DNA of 64,000 nt from Moellerella sp963519845 (GCA_963519845.1 CAUQNX010000001.1:62001-126000), one strand, 5' to 3'; shown: positions 26,981-36,263, counted from the stretch's first letter. Translations and numbers: made by a program. The notes: a model not told the origin generated them from the sequence alone.

Positions 26981-27012
26981 ATTCCCCGTTATAAAATAGA
27001 CGGGGATATTAT
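26981..27012 (+). terminator. Probable ampD terminator
   Basis: Plus-strand stem TCCCCGT/ACGGGGA with a 10-base AT loop, followed by TATTATTA. It lies about 10 bp past the ampD stop. The T run is interrupted. Confidence 0.65.
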
Positions 27013-27231
27013 TATAGGTTTATTTATATTAATTATAGCTCAGTATAATAGTGCGAAATAGCACAATATTATAGTGATAATTTTGTTTTACGAGCCGCTT
27101 CATAAAACAAATTAAATATCGACTTAATAATAACTCTCTTTTGGAGCAAACTCACAAATTTTAAAGCAAATAGTTATTTATTCTCTGTTCTATTTCATAA
27201 TTGGCTTCCACTCAGCTATAGGAGTTTAATT

Positions 27232-27765
27232 ATGAAACAGATAGGCTACAAACTAAATAAAATGCAATCAATCATTATGACATTAAATATAATAAAATAT
27301 ATTTCAACAAAAAATAAATCCCTTAGGAACTCAAAGATAATTAAACAGAAAGGATTCTCTTTAATAGAAGTTATGATTGTTATTGCCATTATCTCAATTT
27401 TAAGTGCTTTTGCTATCCCCGGCTACCAAGGATATATGCAAAAGGCTGCAATGACCGATGTCTTACAAACACTACTTCCTTATAAGACGAATATTGAATT
27501 ATGCGGTATTAATGAAGGTGGATTTACTAATTGTAATGCCGGAACAAATAATATACCTAATAATATTAAAGGGAAATACATAGAACAAATTAATGTAAAA
27601 GATGGTGTTATAACACTAAAAGCCAATAAAAAATTAGAAGAGATTTCCATTACACTAACGCCACAATTATCAGCTAGCTTGAACGTTTTTCAGTGGACTC
27701 GCGTTTGTATTGCTAAAACAAATACTCAATTAAAAAATATATGTGAAAAAACAATACAATTTTAA
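27232..27765 (+). CDS. ppdD: Type IV major pilin-like protein PpdD, long leader
   Basis: Prepilin of the PpdD type. The processing site KG|FSLIEVMIVIAIISILSAF is clear, with Glu5 of the mature protein, the long hydrophobic helix, and two C-terminal-region cysteine pairs typical of PpdD (LCGINEGGFTNC and VCIAKTNTQLKNIC). With the ATG at 27232, supported by TAGGAG seven bases upstream, the leader before the cut is 41 residues; E. coli PpdD has only about six. Internal Met codons at residues 11 and 16 lack good ribosome binding sites. It is followed by hofB and hofC in the conserved order. This unit is more AT-rich than its neighbours. Confidence 0.9.
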   Translation: MKQIGYKLNKMQSIIMTLNIIKYISTKNKSLRNSKIIKQKGFSLIEVMIVIAIISILSAFAIPGYQGYMQKAAMTDVLQTLLPYKTNIELCGINEGGFTNCNAGTNNIPNNIKGKYIEQINVKDGVITLKANKKLEEISITLTPQLSASLNVFQWTRVCIAKTNTQLKNICEKTIQF

Positions 27766-27779
27766 TCAAGGATAATTAA

Positions 27780-29183
27780 ATGAGCCGAACAAAGGAAAAT
27801 TTCAAATTGATTCAAAAAGAGATCAAGGTGATCTGTGATAAACATTTTATTATTGTTGTAGAGTTTACACATAAAAAATTATCTATCGCCGCCATCAAAA
27901 AACCTAAAGATGAGATCTTAGCCGCCTTACGCTTTATTGCTAGTGTCCCCGTTTGTTACGATATATGGCCAAAAGAGAAAGTTGACCACTATTTTAATCA
28001 TTGCTTTGAAGAGGTTAATGAAGAGAGTAGTAATTATCTTCCTCCTGAAAATGAGCATCTTATTTCCTCATCCCCCGCAGTTAATTTTGTCGAAGAGATG
28101 CTTACAACCGCTGTGCGCAAACGTTCATCGGATATTCATATTGAACCGATAAAACAGAGCATTAAAATACGTATTCGGGTTGACGGTAAACTGCATTATT
28201 TGCCGTCACCCACTCCTGATATTAATACTGAGATTATCGCTCGACTAAAAATTTTAGCTAAATTGAATATTGCAGAAAAACGCTTACCACAAGATGGCCA
28301 ATTCAGTTGGTATTTAGATAAAGAGCACTACAGTATTCGATTATCGACGATGCCAATATTGTATGGTGAAAAACTGGTTCTTAGAATATTAAGTACCCAA
28401 TTAAAATATACACTTAACCAACTCGGCATGCCACCACCGTTATTAACTAAACTACAGGCCGATCTACAAAGCTCCCAAGGTCTAATTTTAGTCACTGGGC
28501 CAACAGGTAGCGGTAAAACCATTACTCTCTATAGCTCGCTAGAATCTGTAAATCATAGCAGTAGAAATATTGCTACAATCGAAGATCCCATTGAAATCCC
28601 GCTTAATGGAATCAATCAAATACAGGTAAATAGTAAATATGATCTTAACTTTGCCCATATTCTTCGTTCTCTATTAAGGCAAGACCCCGATATTATTATG
28701 ATTGGCGAGATCAGAGATGAAGAAACCGCTGCAATAGCTGTTAGAGCGGCTCAAACCGGACATCTAGTATTATCAACGCTGCATACCAACTCCACATTAA
28801 ATAGCCTTAGTCGTATGGAGCAACTAGGTATTCCGCCACAACTTTTATCCTCCTGTATCAAATTAATTATTGCCCAGCGTCTAGTCCGAAAACTTTGTAT
28901 CCATTGTCGCCAACAGGAGGCGACTCCAACAGCTATAATTCATCGCAGCCAAACCATTAATATTAATCAATGGAAACCTATTGGTTGTGAACACTGTTTC
29001 TGTGGCTATATAGGGAGGATCGCTCTATATGAATATATTAGCCATGATGAAATTGAACATCTATTTGCTCATCGAACCCGCAATCAACAAGAGATCCACT
29101 ATGAAACGCTATTCGATTTTGGTCTTAAACTTGTTGAAGGAGGTATAACAACACTGCAAGAGCTTTACTCTATGGCCGGATAA
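27780..29183 (+). CDS. hofB: Type IV pilus assembly ATPase HofB (GspE/PilB family)
   Basis: Cytoplasmic ATPase expected to drive pilus extension. The 467 residues have an N1-type start, then RKRSSDIHIEP near 114-123, the Walker A motif GPTGSGKT at 240-247, the Asp box around IATIEDPIE (264-272), Walker B DIIMIGE near 304-310, and the His box LSTLHTNS. A zinc-binding tetra-Cys motif is intact (Cys373, 376, 403, 406), as in the PilB/GspE group. It starts 14 bp after ppdD and ends 8 bp before hofC, so the three are surely co-transcribed. Confidence 0.94.
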   Translation: MSRTKENFKLIQKEIKVICDKHFIIVVEFTHKKLSIAAIKKPKDEILAALRFIASVPVCYDIWPKEKVDHYFNHCFEEVNEESSNYLPPENEHLISSSPAVNFVEEMLTTAVRKRSSDIHIEPIKQSIKIRIRVDGKLHYLPSPTPDINTEIIARLKILAKLNIAEKRLPQDGQFSWYLDKEHYSIRLSTMPILYGEKLVLRILSTQLKYTLNQLGMPPPLLTKLQADLQSSQGLILVTGPTGSGKTITLYSSLESVNHSSRNIATIEDPIEIPLNGINQIQVNSKYDLNFAHILRSLLRQDPDIIMIGEIRDEETAAIAVRAAQTGHLVLSTLHTNSTLNSLSRMEQLGIPPQLLSSCIKLIIAQRLVRKLCIHCRQQEATPTAIIHRSQTININQWKPIGCEHCFCGYIGRIALYEYISHDEIEHLFAHRTRNQQEIHYETLFDFGLKLVEGGITTLQELYSMAG

Positions 29184-29191
29184 GGAGCTAA

Positions 29192-30388
29192 ATGATGAAG
29201 CTAATCTATGCCTATAGCGCAATAACATTAGAAAATGAAGTAATAAAAGATATTTTACTATCTCATTCCAAGAAACAAGCATATCAATTACTGATCGATA
29301 AGCAGCTAGTGCCATTAAAGATCCGTTTAAAAAATATTATGATTATCGATAATAAGACGACTGAATATAGCGCTTATTTTTTCCATCAAATAAGTATGTT
29401 GATGAAATCAGGCATTACATTATTAAAAAGCCTGAATATCATTCTAAGTAGTTGCTCCATGGCATACTGGAAAATTATTATCACTGAAATGATTCATGAT
29501 ATTGAGCAAGGTATTCTCTTCTCTCATAGCCTACAAAAATACAGTAAAATATTTGATAAAATCACACTCAATCTGGTTGCGATTTCTGAGAAAACAGGTG
29601 ATTACTCAGCTAATTTTGAGCGAATTTTTCAAATGCTCGATAGCCAACAAAAGATAAAGAAAAAGATTATTCGTTCGCTTCGCTATCCATTAACACTGGT
29701 CATATTTTCACTATTAGCGCTCTTTCTTATGCTAAATTACGTATTGCCACAATTTGAATTGGTATATGCAAATTTTAATAGTGAACTGCCATTACTCACT
29801 CAAAAAGTTATTGATATATCTAATCTGTTTAAAAAGAACAATGCAACGACATTAGTCACTTTAACTACGCTACTATTAGCGGCTTATTGGTTGAATAAAA
29901 AAAATAGAAAGACCAAGCTAGTAATTCACAAAATACTAACATCTACACCAAAAATTAAAATTTTAGTGCAGTTGAAGCAGTTAAAATTATATTTTACTAC
30001 CTTGTCTATTACACTCGAATCCGAATTGCCACTGTTAGAGTGTCTACAATCGGCGATAGGATCTGTCAGTAATCAGTACTATAAGAAAGAGAGCCAGATT
30101 ATTTACCATAATACCATCTTAGGATATTCACTCTCTCAATCTCTAAAACAGAGCTCTCTATTTCCTGATATCTGTTTTCAATTCACGCATATTGGCGAAG
30201 AATCGGGTAAATTAGCGCATTTTATTCACTATTTGAGCCATTATTATCAAGAGCAGTATCTACAAAAAATCGAACGCTTATTAAAAAATTTAGAGCCTAT
30301 TATTATGCTGATTATGGCTATCCTCATAGGTAATTTATTATTAGCCATGTACCTACCAATATTTAATCTAGGCAACGTATTTTCTTGA
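29192..30388 (+). CDS. hofC: Type IV pilus inner-membrane platform protein HofC (PilC/GspF family)
   Basis: Polytopic platform protein that couples the ATPase to pilin insertion. The 398 residues contain two GspF domains: the first (about 55-180) includes FFHQISMLMKSGITLLKSL and the second (about 260-390) includes FTTLSITLESELPLLECL. Hydrophobic segments lie near residues 165-190, 215-240 and 365-390, and the end IGNLLLAMYLPIFNLG is the family signature. AAGGAG precedes two tandem ATGs. The E. coli gene guaC, which follows hofC, is absent here. I see no prepilin peptidase in the window, so pilus function depends on genes elsewhere. Confidence 0.93.
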   Translation: MMKLIYAYSAITLENEVIKDILLSHSKKQAYQLLIDKQLVPLKIRLKNIMIIDNKTTEYSAYFFHQISMLMKSGITLLKSLNIILSSCSMAYWKIIITEMIHDIEQGILFSHSLQKYSKIFDKITLNLVAISEKTGDYSANFERIFQMLDSQQKIKKKIIRSLRYPLTLVIFSLLALFLMLNYVLPQFELVYANFNSELPLLTQKVIDISNLFKKNNATTLVTLTTLLLAAYWLNKKNRKTKLVIHKILTSTPKIKILVQLKQLKLYFTTLSITLESELPLLECLQSAIGSVSNQYYKKESQIIYHNTILGYSLSQSLKQSSLFPDICFQFTHIGEESGKLAHFIHYLSHYYQEQYLQKIERLLKNLEPIIMLIMAILIGNLLLAMYLPIFNLGNVFS

Positions 30389-30589
30389 TTTAACCCCCAT
30401 TGGTGAAATCTTATTTTAAGATATTAAAATTTCCACCTTATTAGTCATAGAGCTAGGAGAAACATTCTTGTAAGATGTAATGAATATATAGTTCAGCAGA
30501 ATACATGCCCGTCACGCTTTTGGTTATCTAATGTTGACTGAATACAATCATCTGGATACCTTGCGTATAATCATAGATACGAGGAAATT

Positions 30590-31210
30590 ATGACCTATAT
30601 CGTTGCTCTCACCGGAGGGATAGGCAGTGGAAAATCAACTGTCGCCAATGCCTTTGCTGACCTAGGTGTACCACTGGTAGATGCAGATATTATTTCGAGG
30701 CAAGTTGTTCAGCCCGGAACTGAGGCACTAAAGGCCATAGCCAAGCATTTTGGTCCGACTATTTTACATGATGACGGAACATTAAATCGTACTCTATTAC
30801 GACAAAATATTTTCACTGATCCACAACAAAAAACTTGGTTAAATAATCTACTTCATCCTCTAATCCATAAAGAGACACAACGTCAACTCAGTTACGGTGA
30901 TGCAGCTTATTATTTATGGGTAGTACCACTACTGGTTGAGAATAATATCACTCACTTGGCTAATCGAGTTCTTGTTGTTGATGTCGATCCTGAAGAACAG
31001 ATCCAACGTACAATAAAGAGAGATAATATCAGCCGCCGCCAAGCTGAAAGTATTCTTGCTGCTCAAGCGAGTCGAAAAGAGAGACTGAGTAAAGCTGATG
31101 ATATTATCACGAACCATGATGGCGAAACCAATATCGCAACCAAGGTATTTAAACTTCATCAATTATATTTAACTTTAGCTAACAGCGCTCAACAGGAAAA
31201 AACTGAATGA
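30590..31210 (+). CDS. coaE: Dephospho-CoA kinase
   Basis: Phosphorylates the 3'-hydroxyl of dephospho-CoA, the last step of CoA synthesis. The 206 residues match the E. coli length. The P-loop GGIGSGKST is at residues 9-17, the DAD motif in VDADIISRQVV near 32, the LID-region HP (LLHPLIH) near 90, and Arg-rich RRQAESILAAQASRKER near 140-155. A TATAAT box lies about 20 bp before the start. Its stop overlaps the zapD start by 4 bp. Confidence 0.97.
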   Translation: MTYIVALTGGIGSGKSTVANAFADLGVPLVDADIISRQVVQPGTEALKAIAKHFGPTILHDDGTLNRTLLRQNIFTDPQQKTWLNNLLHPLIHKETQRQLSYGDAAYYLWVVPLLVENNITHLANRVLVVDVDPEEQIQRTIKRDNISRRQAESILAAQASRKERLSKADDIITNHDGETNIATKVFKLHQLYLTLANSAQQEKTE

Positions 31211-31959
31211 ATGACGCAACGGCCTTTGTTACCTATGAGCACCCATTAAATGAAAAAATTCGCTCTTGGTTACGTTTAGAGACACTACTACAACAAGTAT
31301 TCGAATTACAAAATATCCAATCTTATACATCGGGAATTGCCTTCTTTCGCGCTGTATCCGAATTAATTGAAGTCCTTGATCGCGGCGAAGTTCGTTCTGA
31401 TTTAATTAAAGAACTTGATAAACAGAAAAGCCATTTGACGGCCTGGTCTGAAGCGCCAAATGTCGATAAGGCGATCATTCTCGATTTACTGAATATGGTC
31501 AATGACGCCTCAATCAATATTCGCACTGTACCCCGTTTTGCACAGCAATTACGCAGTGATAAACTAATAAGTATGGTACGTCAGCGATTAAGTATACCCG
31601 GAGGATGCTGTAGTTTCGATCTCCCATTGCTACAACTCTGGTTGAATTTGCCCCAAGTTGCTCGTGACGAAAAGCTCACATTCTGGCTAGAAGGTTTGAT
31701 CCCATTAAAAGAGTCTTTAGAAATTATTCTTCATCTGATCCGCAGCGCTGGTTTTTTTGAAAATAAAGAATCTCATAATGGGTTTTATCAAGATAATGTT
31801 GAAGATAAACACCTTATACGTATTCGACTCCCGATTAACCAGACTATCTATCCACAAATATCAGGCCATAAAACCCGCTTTGCGATCCGTTTTCTTCATT
31901 TAGATAGCGAACATGGTATCATTCCAGCTGTGATAAATTTTGAATTAGCCAGTTGTTAG
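31207..31959 (+). CDS. zapD: Cell division protein ZapD
   Basis: Cytosolic protein (formerly YacF) that binds the C-terminal tail of FtsZ and crosslinks filaments. The 250 residues (247 in E. coli) align throughout: TAFVTYEHPLNEKIRSWLRLE start, an all-helical N-terminal domain, then a beta domain with RIRLPINQTIYPQISGHKTRFAIRF. ATGA overlap with coaE implies translational coupling. It forms the operon coaE-zapD-yacG. Its partner ftsZ is in this same window. Confidence 0.96.
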   Translation: MNDATAFVTYEHPLNEKIRSWLRLETLLQQVFELQNIQSYTSGIAFFRAVSELIEVLDRGEVRSDLIKELDKQKSHLTAWSEAPNVDKAIILDLLNMVNDASINIRTVPRFAQQLRSDKLISMVRQRLSIPGGCCSFDLPLLQLWLNLPQVARDEKLTFWLEGLIPLKESLEIILHLIRSAGFFENKESHNGFYQDNVEDKHLIRIRLPINQTIYPQISGHKTRFAIRFLHLDSEHGIIPAVINFELASC

Positions 31960-31976
31960 GATATGAGTTAAACCAT

Positions 31977-32174
31977 ATGAATGAAATAATTGAAGTTAAA
32001 TGCCCAACATGCGGCAAACGCGTTATCTGGAATGAAGAGAGCCTTTATCGCCCTTTCTGTTGCAAACGCTGTCAGCTTATTGATTTAGGCGAATGGGCTG
32101 ATGAAGAAAAACGCATCCCAAGCCAAAGTGATATTTCTGAAAGTGATGACTGGAGTGGAAACCCCGATCAATAG
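31977..32174 (+). CDS. yacG: DNA gyrase inhibitor YacG
   Basis: Small zinc protein that binds GyrB and inhibits gyrase in E. coli. The ATG at 31977 gives 65 residues, the E. coli length; an upstream TTG overlapping the zapD end is in frame but lacks homology. The zinc ligands are CPTC at residues 9-12 and CCKRC near 25-29, followed by the conserved QLIDLGEWADEEKRIP. It is the last gene of the coaE-zapD-yacG unit and converges with mutT. Confidence 0.94.
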   Translation: MNEIIEVKCPTCGKRVIWNEESLYRPFCCKRCQLIDLGEWADEEKRIPSQSDISESDDWSGNPDQ

Positions 32175-32187
32175 AAATAACGGCCAG

Positions 32188-32211
32188 CTGCAGGCACATC
32201 TCTGCCTGCAG
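32188..32211. terminator. Hairpin between convergent yacG and mutT
   Basis: A perfect 9-bp inverted repeat CTGCAGGCA/TGCCTGCAG with a 6-base loop lies between the two stops. No T run follows on either strand, so it may be a weak or Rho-assisted end. Confidence 0.4.
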
Positions 32212-32216
32212 TGATC

Positions 32217-32609
32217 TCATTCGGTTAACATAGCAACAATAACGCGATTTGCCTCAGGAAATTCATCAGCCACTAAATCGGTTTGTTTTACCCAGCGTGA
32301 CGCCTGACCTTCCCGTCCATAGGGCTCATTTTCCCAGTCAGTGACTAAGAAAAAGTATAATCTAATATGGCGATCGTCAAACTCATGCTCAACTTGCTTG
32401 AATATTTGACAAGCCGTCACATCGATACCCACTTCTTCATTTAGCTCTCTGATCAATGCCTGTTCTGGCGTCTCACTTTGTTCTAATTTCCCACCAGGAA
32501 ACTCCCAAAATCCGCCCATATGAGTGCCTAGAGGGCGTTGAGTAATAAATATCTCATTTTGTGAATTTCTGATTATCCCTGCGGCAATATTTAACTGTTT
32601 TTTTTCCAT
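32217..32609 (-). CDS. mutT: 8-oxo-dGTP diphosphatase MutT
   Basis: Nudix hydrolase that sanitises 8-oxo-dGTP and prevents A:T to C:G transversions. The ATG at 32609 gives 130 residues (129 in E. coli). The Nudix box is complete, starting GGKLEQ and ending RELNEEVGI (about residues 37-59), with GX5EX7REUXEEXGU spacing preserved. FWEFPGG and the C-terminal DEFPEANRVIV agree with the family. It lies just downstream of secA on the same strand, as in E. coli, though the secA terminator separates them. Confidence 0.95.
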   Translation of the reverse strand: MEKKQLNIAAGIIRNSQNEIFITQRPLGTHMGGFWEFPGGKLEQSETPEQALIRELNEEVGIDVTACQIFKQVEHEFDDRHIRLYFFLVTDWENEPYGREGQASRWVKQTDLVADEFPEANRVIVAMLTE

Positions 32610-32639
32610 AATTTTCAATGCTTATCTATTATTTAGTCA

Positions 32640-32666
32640 ATAAAAAGGCGGGTTTCCCCGCCTTTC
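32640..32666 (-). terminator. secA terminator
   Basis: Perfect stem AAGGCGGG/CCCGCCTT with a 4-base loop, followed on the minus strand by TTTTTATT. It starts about 20 bp past the secA stop and precedes mutT. Confidence 0.9.
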
Positions 32667-32684
32667 TTAATCAATGAACATCTA

Positions 32685-35396
32685 TTAATTTAAACGGCCG
32701 TGGCACTGTTTATATTTTTTACCTGAGCCACAAGGACAAGCATCGTTACGACCGATTTTATGACCTTCTGTGGCAATTTTAACTTCAGATTCAGACATCA
32801 AAGATTCAGATTCTACCGCATGACTTAATTGTTGTTGCTTGGCTAAACGCTCAGCTTCTTCACGGCGCTGTTTTTCCAGAGCTTCAACTTCTTCAGGCAT
32901 ACGAACCTGCACTTTACTTAGCGTACCTATAACTTCATATTTGAGTGCTTCCAACATATTAGCAAACATATTGAAAGATTCACGTTTATACTCTTGTTTC
33001 GGGTCTTTCTGTGCATAACCGCGCAGATGGATGCCTTGACGCAGATAATCCATCGCCGCAAGGTGCTCTTTCCACAAGGTATCCAGCGTTTGCAACATAA
33101 TGCCTTTTTCAAAGTTACGCATCATTTCTGCGCTAACAACTTCTTCTTTTTGCTGATAAATCTCAATCGCTTTTTCTAAAATACGCGCTCTTAGCGTCTC
33201 TTCGTGCAGCTCAGGCTCTTTATCTAACCACTCTTTAATCGGTAAGTGCAAATCAAAGTCGTTAACGAGACGTGCTTGTAATCCCTCAATATCCCACATC
33301 TCTTCGAGTGATTGCGGTGGAATATAGCTATCCAGTACAGTGACGAAAACATCTTCACGGATGCTATCAACGGTCTCTTTAATATCGCCACCATCAAGTA
33401 GTTCATTACGTTGAGCATAAATCGCCCGACGTTGATCACTGGCTACATCATCGTATTCTAAAAGCTGTTTACGAATATCAAAGTTACGGCTTTCCACTTT
33501 ACGCTGCGCATTGGCAATCGCTTTTGTGACCCAAGGATGCTCAATCGCTTCGCCTGGTTTCATACCCAGTTTACGCATCATTCCCGTCACACGATCGGAG
33601 GCAAAAATACGCATTAGAGAATCTTCCATCGACAGATAGAAGCGTGAAGAACCCGCATCCCCTTGACGACCAGCACGACCACGTAGCTGATTATCGATAC
33701 GACGCGATTCATGACGCTCAGTACCAATAATATGTAAACCACCCGCAGCTAAAACCAGATCATGACGTGTTTTCCAATCCGCTTTGATTTTCTCAATTTG
33801 CTCTTTGGTTGGCTCTTCCAACTTAGCAATTTCGGTTTGCCAGCTACCGCCTAATACGATATCCGTACCACGACCCGCCATATTGGTTGCGATAGTCACA
33901 GCACTCGTTTGTCCCGCATTAGCAATAATATCGGCTTCCATCGCATGGAACTTAGCATTCAAGACGTTATGAGCAATTTTGGCTTTAGTCAGTGCCTGCG
34001 AAATTAACTCTGATTTTTCAATCGAGATTGTACCTACCAGAACTGGCTGACCATTTTTAGTTCTTTCGCGAATATCTTCGATAATGGCAATAAATTTATC
34101 TGCTTCAGTCATATAGACTAAATCAGGCAGATCCTTACGCACCATTGGACGGTTGGTTGGAATAACAATGGTGTCCAACTTATAGATAGAGCTAAATTCG
34201 AACGCTTCTGTATCCGCAGTACCTGTCATTCCCGCCAGTTTTTCATACAGACGGAAATAGTTTTGGAAAGTGATTGAGGCCAGTGTTTGGTTTTCGTTTT
34301 GAATTTCAACGCCTTCTTTGGCTTCAACTGCTTGGTGCAAACCATCAGACCAACGACGGCCTTCCATAGTACGACCAGTATGTTCATCAACGATAATTAC
34401 CTGATCGTCTTTGATAATATAATCAACATCGCGAGTAAAGAGCGCATGAGCACGTAAACCAGCCATAACATGATGCATTAGCATAATGTTTGAAGGTGAA
34501 TAGAGTGACTCTCCTTCGTCCATCATGCCCGCTTCTGATAACAATTGTTCGATCAGAACCAGTCCACGCTCAGTTAATGTTACTTGGCGTGATTTTTCAT
34601 CAACTGAGAAGTGGCCTTCACCAACGAAAGTTTCTGTATCTTCTTTCTCTTGACGTAATAGATGTGGGATCAGTTTATCGACTTTCTTATACAGATCGGA
34701 GCTATCTTCTGCTGGACCGGAAATAATCAGAGGCGTACGAGCTTCATCGATTAAGATTGAGTCAACCTCATCGACCAAGGAGTAATGCAGCTTACGTTGA
34801 ACACGTTCTTCTGGACTAAATGCCATATTGTCGCGCAGATAGTCAAAACCAAATTCGTTATTAGTTCCATAAGTAATATCTGCCGCGTAAGCTTCGCGCT
34901 TATCGGGTGCCAGCATACCCGATAAGTTAATACCAACGGATAAACCTAAGAATTCAAATAGAGGGCGGTTATTTTCAGCATCACGCTTAGCCAAATAATC
35001 ATTCACGGTAATAACGTGAACACCTTGACCACTCAATGCGTTTAGATACGCAGGTAGTGTTGCTGTTAACGTTTTACCTTCACCCGTACGCATCTCTGCG
35101 ATACAACGTTCGTTTAAAACCATACCGCCAATCAGCTGCACATCAAAGTGACGCATACCAAAAACACGTTTACTCGCTTCACGAACGGTGGCAAAGGCTT
35201 CAGGTAGAATACTGTCCAGACTTTCGCCTTTTTTCAGACGCTCGCGGAATTCAACGGTTTTTGCTTTCAGCTCATCGTCGTTTAATTTTTCAAATTCTGG
35301 CTCTAGGCGATTTACTTTTTCTACTTCTTTACGTAAGCGACGTAGTGTACGGTCATTACGGCTACCAAAGACCTTGGTCATTAATTTTGTTAACAT
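32685..35396 (-). CDS. secA: Preprotein translocase ATPase SecA
   Basis: Motor ATPase that pushes unfolded preproteins through SecYEG. The 903 residues (901 in E. coli) show Walker A in AEMRTGEGKTLTA near 98-110, Walker B/DEAD VDEVDSILIDEARTPL near 205-220, motif GRGTDIVLGG near 510, LRGRAGRQGDAG near 570, and the C-terminal zinc site CPCGSGKKYKQCH that binds SecB. It follows secM by 130 bp; in E. coli SecM stalling opens the secA ribosome binding site. The secA start here has only a weak GAG before an A run. Confidence 0.98.
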   Translation of the reverse strand: MLTKLMTKVFGSRNDRTLRRLRKEVEKVNRLEPEFEKLNDDELKAKTVEFRERLKKGESLDSILPEAFATVREASKRVFGMRHFDVQLIGGMVLNERCIAEMRTGEGKTLTATLPAYLNALSGQGVHVITVNDYLAKRDAENNRPLFEFLGLSVGINLSGMLAPDKREAYAADITYGTNNEFGFDYLRDNMAFSPEERVQRKLHYSLVDEVDSILIDEARTPLIISGPAEDSSDLYKKVDKLIPHLLRQEKEDTETFVGEGHFSVDEKSRQVTLTERGLVLIEQLLSEAGMMDEGESLYSPSNIMLMHHVMAGLRAHALFTRDVDYIIKDDQVIIVDEHTGRTMEGRRWSDGLHQAVEAKEGVEIQNENQTLASITFQNYFRLYEKLAGMTGTADTEAFEFSSIYKLDTIVIPTNRPMVRKDLPDLVYMTEADKFIAIIEDIRERTKNGQPVLVGTISIEKSELISQALTKAKIAHNVLNAKFHAMEADIIANAGQTSAVTIATNMAGRGTDIVLGGSWQTEIAKLEEPTKEQIEKIKADWKTRHDLVLAAGGLHIIGTERHESRRIDNQLRGRAGRQGDAGSSRFYLSMEDSLMRIFASDRVTGMMRKLGMKPGEAIEHPWVTKAIANAQRKVESRNFDIRKQLLEYDDVASDQRRAIYAQRNELLDGGDIKETVDSIREDVFVTVLDSYIPPQSLEEMWDIEGLQARLVNDFDLHLPIKEWLDKEPELHEETLRARILEKAIEIYQQKEEVVSAEMMRNFEKGIMLQTLDTLWKEHLAAMDYLRQGIHLRGYAQKDPKQEYKRESFNMFANMLEALKYEVIGTLSKVQVRMPEEVEALEKQRREEAERLAKQQQLSHAVESESLMSESEVKIATEGHKIGRNDACPCGSGKKYKQCHGRLN

Positions 35397-35526
35397 ATTT
35401 TTTTCTCAAATCAGGTGTTAATTTATCAAAGCGATTAGCATAAAAGTCATTAAAATCAAATTCATCAAGCTATACACACTTATAGGGTGTGATATTTGTT
35501 GATGTGCATAAGATTAAATGCAGATT

Positions 35527-36060
35527 TTAGACCCTTTGAGGTCCGGCTCTGATGCCATGAACTTGAGAGACCCACATAGCAGGCTGGCAGACAACGACTT
35601 GTAAGAAGTCGATATTGAATGGTTTTAAAATAGGTTCTTCATATTGTACAGGACGCTGCGCTAACATCGCATGCAAGGTATCGATCATCACTTGCGGTTT
35701 CAGTAGCTTAGCTTGCTGTAGAGGATCTTTTGCTTCCTCACTATCAGATTCAAGAGTAGAGAATGCAAAGGTCAATTGGCGGATCACATTTCGAACCGCA
35801 TGCTGCTGCCAATAATTGACGGAAAAAGAGGAAGAAGGACGTTGATTATTATTCTTTTGCGCAAAGGCGAATAAATTATCAAATGCGGTCAGAGCCTGAT
35901 TTTGGCGCTCAGCGACTGAGGCATTAATAGGTACATTCTGGTTTTGAGCAATCGCAGTTAAAATCGCAGGCAAGCCGATGCCAGCAGCCACAACACCCAG
36001 TAATAGGTGTGGCCAAAAATATCGCCTACCAAATTGTCGCCAAAGATTTAGAATACCCAT
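35527..36060 (-). CDS. secM: SecA regulator SecM
   Basis: Exported stalling peptide that senses secretion and controls secA translation. The ATG at 36060 gives 177 residues (170 in E. coli) and the start GILNLWRQFGRRYFWPHLLLG matches; a TTG one codon upstream is not needed. The atypical signal sequence is at about 14-38. The arrest segment WVSQVHGIRAGP is present at 163-174, three residues before the end. The position equal to E. coli Phe150 is Cys158, and Ile156 is replaced by Val164. Upstream residues are otherwise divergent, normal for this family. Confidence 0.93.
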   Translation of the reverse strand: MGILNLWRQFGRRYFWPHLLLGVVAAGIGLPAILTAIAQNQNVPINASVAERQNQALTAFDNLFAFAQKNNNQRPSSSFSVNYWQQHAVRNVIRQLTFAFSTLESDSEEAKDPLQQAKLLKPQVMIDTLHAMLAQRPVQYEEPILKPFNIDFLQVVVCQPAMWVSQVHGIRAGPQRV

Positions 36061-36263
36061 CAAAAAATTTTTTATCGTTTTAGGTTGTTGACGCTTATTA
36101 TTAATCCAGTGTTAACGCTCTACCCAATAACCCGCTATGATAGAGCATCAAATCTTGTTATACACACTATTATTTATAGCTGCTTATGTGTAACAGCTGC
36201 ATATCACTATCTATTTATAACTAATTATTTATAAATACAATAATTAATAAATTGGAGTTTTTT

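Noticed and set aside
35463..35504. Hairpin in the secM-secA spacer
   Set aside because: CATCAA/TTGATG and CACAC/GTGTG arms can pair, but the hairpin does not include the secA ribosome binding site, so I could not support it as the SecM-controlled sequestering structure from sequence alone.
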